Positions 6,411 through 7,966 of a stretch of 7,966 nt of DNA are shown here, piece by piece (within the stretch, counting starts at the first letter, position 1; each line of letters begins with the position of its first letter). The position numbers and the translations under genes were made by a program. Source of the DNA: Phytohabitans sp036906915 (GTDB lineage: Bacteria > Actinomycetota > Actinomycetes > Mycobacteriales > Micromonosporaceae). The stretch spans positions 1 through 7,966 of the forward strand of contig NZ_JBAKHX010000155.1 of assembly GCF_036906915.1 (NCBI RefSeq). Direction: 5' to 3'. The notes under the pieces were generated by a model. That model worked only from the letters and a program-made list of their open reading frames with translations. It searched no databases and was not told where the DNA came from.

Positions 6411-6845
6411 TCAGCCTTGCCGATGAGCGTCGTAGGCGCGGATTACTCGGGCCGTGGGGTCCGCGCTTTCCGGCGTGCGCAAGCGATCGGTGAGCAGAAA
6501 GCCGGGCAAGGAGAACCGGGCCGCGTGCTCGCGCTCGGACAGCACGAACGTTCCTCCCCGCAGCTCTGGCTGCCAGCCGTGTTCCAGGCCGTAGCTGATG
6601 ACCGCCCGTACGTCGGCGGGTGCGGGGTAGGCGCCGTCTGTCGCACATGCTCCCCAGGGTGCCGGCCAGGCCAGCGAAAGCAGATCCGCCTGGAGTGCCT
6701 GGCTGGTCTTGTCCGCGCCCCAGGCGCGAACGCGGATGCATCGGTGGCAATCGCCGCTGCCCTGTACGTGATGAATCTCGGCGCGCCACACAAAGGTCCG
6801 CGCGTCGACTCGTATCTGCCGCAGCCGCGTCTGCACGTGAGTCAC
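6411..6845 (-). CDS. Conserved-looking hypothetical protein with a CHRC motif
   Basis: A protein of 144 residues with strong GC at third codon positions and no known enzymatic motif. It begins with an Arg-rich strand region (QTRLRQIRVDARTFVWRAEI), then GDCHRCIRVRAWGA with C33 and C36 around His and Arg, which could bind a metal or only be structural. ALQADLLSLAWPAPWGACAT and PADVRAVISYGLEHGWQPEL follow, and the end reads FSLPGFLLTDRLRTPESADP. I recall similar small proteins of unknown function in actinomycetes, but I cannot name the family. The frame is open up to 7028, but composition there does not look coding. The GTG at 6845 follows GGGAAGGA by 11 bases; a GTG at 6836 is an alternative. 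It is the middle of three minus-strand genes. Confidence 0.65.
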   Translation of the reverse strand: MTHVQTRLRQIRVDARTFVWRAEIHHVQGSGDCHRCIRVRAWGADKTSQALQADLLSLAWPAPWGACATDGAYPAPADVRAVISYGLEHGWQPELRGGTFVLSEREHAARFSLPGFLLTDRLRTPESADPTARVIRAYDAHRQG

Positions 6846-7024
6846 CCCGTGGTGAATCCTTCCCGTTCCGCCTGTCGTCCGCCAACGTATTTGCCGATGG
6901 CACGAGCCGCGACCGGAGTCGTCCGTGATGTTCACTGATTTGCCGCGCTGCGCGCGCTGAGCTGATCTGCTGTTGACAGCGTTGCGTTGACCACGCTGCG
7001 GGGACCTGCCGATGACCGGACGGT
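6846..7024. other. Intergenic stretch between the hypothetical gene and the propeller-like gene
   Basis: No gene is supported here. It probably carries the promoter of the minus-strand hypothetical gene. GTTGAC occurs twice in direct orientation at about 6972-6991, fourteen bases apart; on the plus strand these resemble -35 elements, but there is no plus-strand gene to serve. Confidence 0.35.
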
Positions 7025-7945
7025 TCAAGCATCGACGGTGCTATCTTCGCCTCCAGTGGTGAGGCTGGCCAGGGCGATCCCGCCGTCGTGGTCCCAAAGC
7101 AGCAGCTCGTTGGTGCTGACAGTGGTTCCGCCGGCCCATCCGAACGGGGATTGGGCGTCGGTCGCGGGCATGCGGGCCGTGATGATCGGTCGTCCGTTGG
7201 GTTGATCGACCCTGAGCGCGTGGCCTTCCCTGGTAATGACGAGCAGGCACCCGTTGCCGAGGTCGACGGTGTGTTGAATCTCGTCGTCGTCGTCGTCGTC
7301 GCCGCCGACGATGGCAGCGGGGTCGACGCGTCGGATGACGTTTCCGCTGGGCAGATCGTGCCAGGCGATTTCTTCACCGTAGGCCCAAGGCACGCTCAGG
7401 GCCGTGTCTGGGTTGGTGGTGATACCGCACACCGCCCGATCCCTCAGCGCCTTGATCTCGGTGGCCGCCAGCGCCTTGTCGTCGCTGATCCACCAAGACC
7501 ACTGCCCGTCTTGTCCGGCGCCGACGCTCACAAGGTAGGCGGATTGGTGCGGATGGGTCCACATGGTCGGAAAGACGTCGTTGGTCACCGGGAAAATGAC
7601 CGTCGCGGTGAGGGCCCAGTCGGCGACGCCATCGAATGTGCGGACCTCGGCGGTGCCCCGGGCTTCCCCGGCGCAGACTGCCAACAGGCAGTCGGCATCG
7701 GTGGAGAAGGTGACCGCGCTGCCGGAGCTGTCGGGCCAGCGTCGCAGCGCGACGGTGGTGACCTGATCGCCGCTGTCGTCGTAGAGGGCGACGGTGTCGG
7801 TGCCGGGAATGGCGAGGAGCTTTCCATCGGGGCTGGCCGCTGCCGTGCCGTTCCGGCAGATCGTTAGGCTCTTCTCGACCGTGAGCGCAGGCCCAACCAG
7901 GAGCAGGGCGATTGCGTAGTCGCGGGGATGCTGGCTGACCTGGTC
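7025..7945 (-). pseudogene. Beta-propeller (WD40-like) protein, 5' part interrupted or missing
   Basis: The minus-strand frame from 7945 to the TGA at 7025 looks coding throughout. It starts just after an in-frame TAG (7946-7948): QVSQHPRDYAIALLLVGPAL, then AAASPDGKLLAIPGTDTVAL and LYDDSG. The SPDGKLLA and TVALYD elements are typical of propeller blades. Later stretches with the same style are AVTFSTDADCLLAVCAGEAR, TVDLGNGCLLVITREGHALR and TVSTNELLLWDHDGGIALAS. No signal peptide or catalytic motif is seen. Between the TAG and 7684 there is no ATG, GTG or TTG, while blade-like sequence extends well above 7684, so a start at the 7684 TTG would cut through a blade. Either the gene is broken by the TAG, or its true start lies outside with a sequence error. 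A run of six Asp codons lies near the middle (7281-7300). Confidence 0.6.
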
Positions 7946-7966
7946 CTATGTGGGCGGCCGAGGATG

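Noticed and set aside
6388..7377. Minus-strand open frame of 329 codons spanning two genes
   Set aside because: It is low-complexity, rich in Arg, Ser and Pro, and crosses two better-supported genes in other frames.
7088..7867. Plus-strand open frame of 259 codons at the right end
   Set aside because: It is the antisense of the propeller-like gene; its Val/Gly/Asp-rich composition mirrors GC-rich codons of the other strand.

Overview
The window looks like accessory DNA from a high-GC actinomycete, and the style of several proteins suggests Micromonosporaceae (for example Micromonospora or Actinoplanes; this is inference). Most genes have strongly GC-rich third positions, GTG starts are common, and the protein types are typical of actinomycetes. 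Much of the left two thirds is decayed mobile-element DNA. At least three genes are broken by frameshifts, and a fourth, at the right end, has an in-frame stop.

Left part (1-1833). The window opens inside a frameshifted P-loop (AAA_33-like) kinase gene whose start lies outside. It converges on a small VOC/glyoxalase-fold gene on the minus strand. A four-helix membrane protein with a proline-rich tail follows on the plus strand.

Mobile region (about 1834-5460). A DUF6262-type gene, of the kind that accompanies tyrosine-recombinase transposons, is broken by two indels that compensate each other. An intact gene of clearly lower GC (2822-3913) follows; I do not recognise it. After it comes a degenerate C-terminal piece of a tyrosine recombinase. 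The unknown gene is therefore bracketed by remains of integrase-type element genes and looks like cargo. An IS110-family element then sits on the minus strand with an apparently full-length transposase (DEDD residues and C-terminal serine region present). Its 5' non-coding region folds into a strong nested structure that captures the transposase ribosome binding site. It is also where an IS110-group bridge RNA would be expected.

Right part (5462-7966). Three minus-strand genes follow: an XRE-like DNA-binding protein, a small conserved hypothetical with a CHRC motif, and a beta-propeller-like gene. The propeller reading frame has an in-frame TAG near the window edge and no normal start after it, so it is partial or decayed.

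No rRNA, tRNA or CRISPR array was seen. The main leads are the lone low-GC cargo gene, a possible defence or effector gene of unknown mechanism, and the structured leader of the IS110 transposase.
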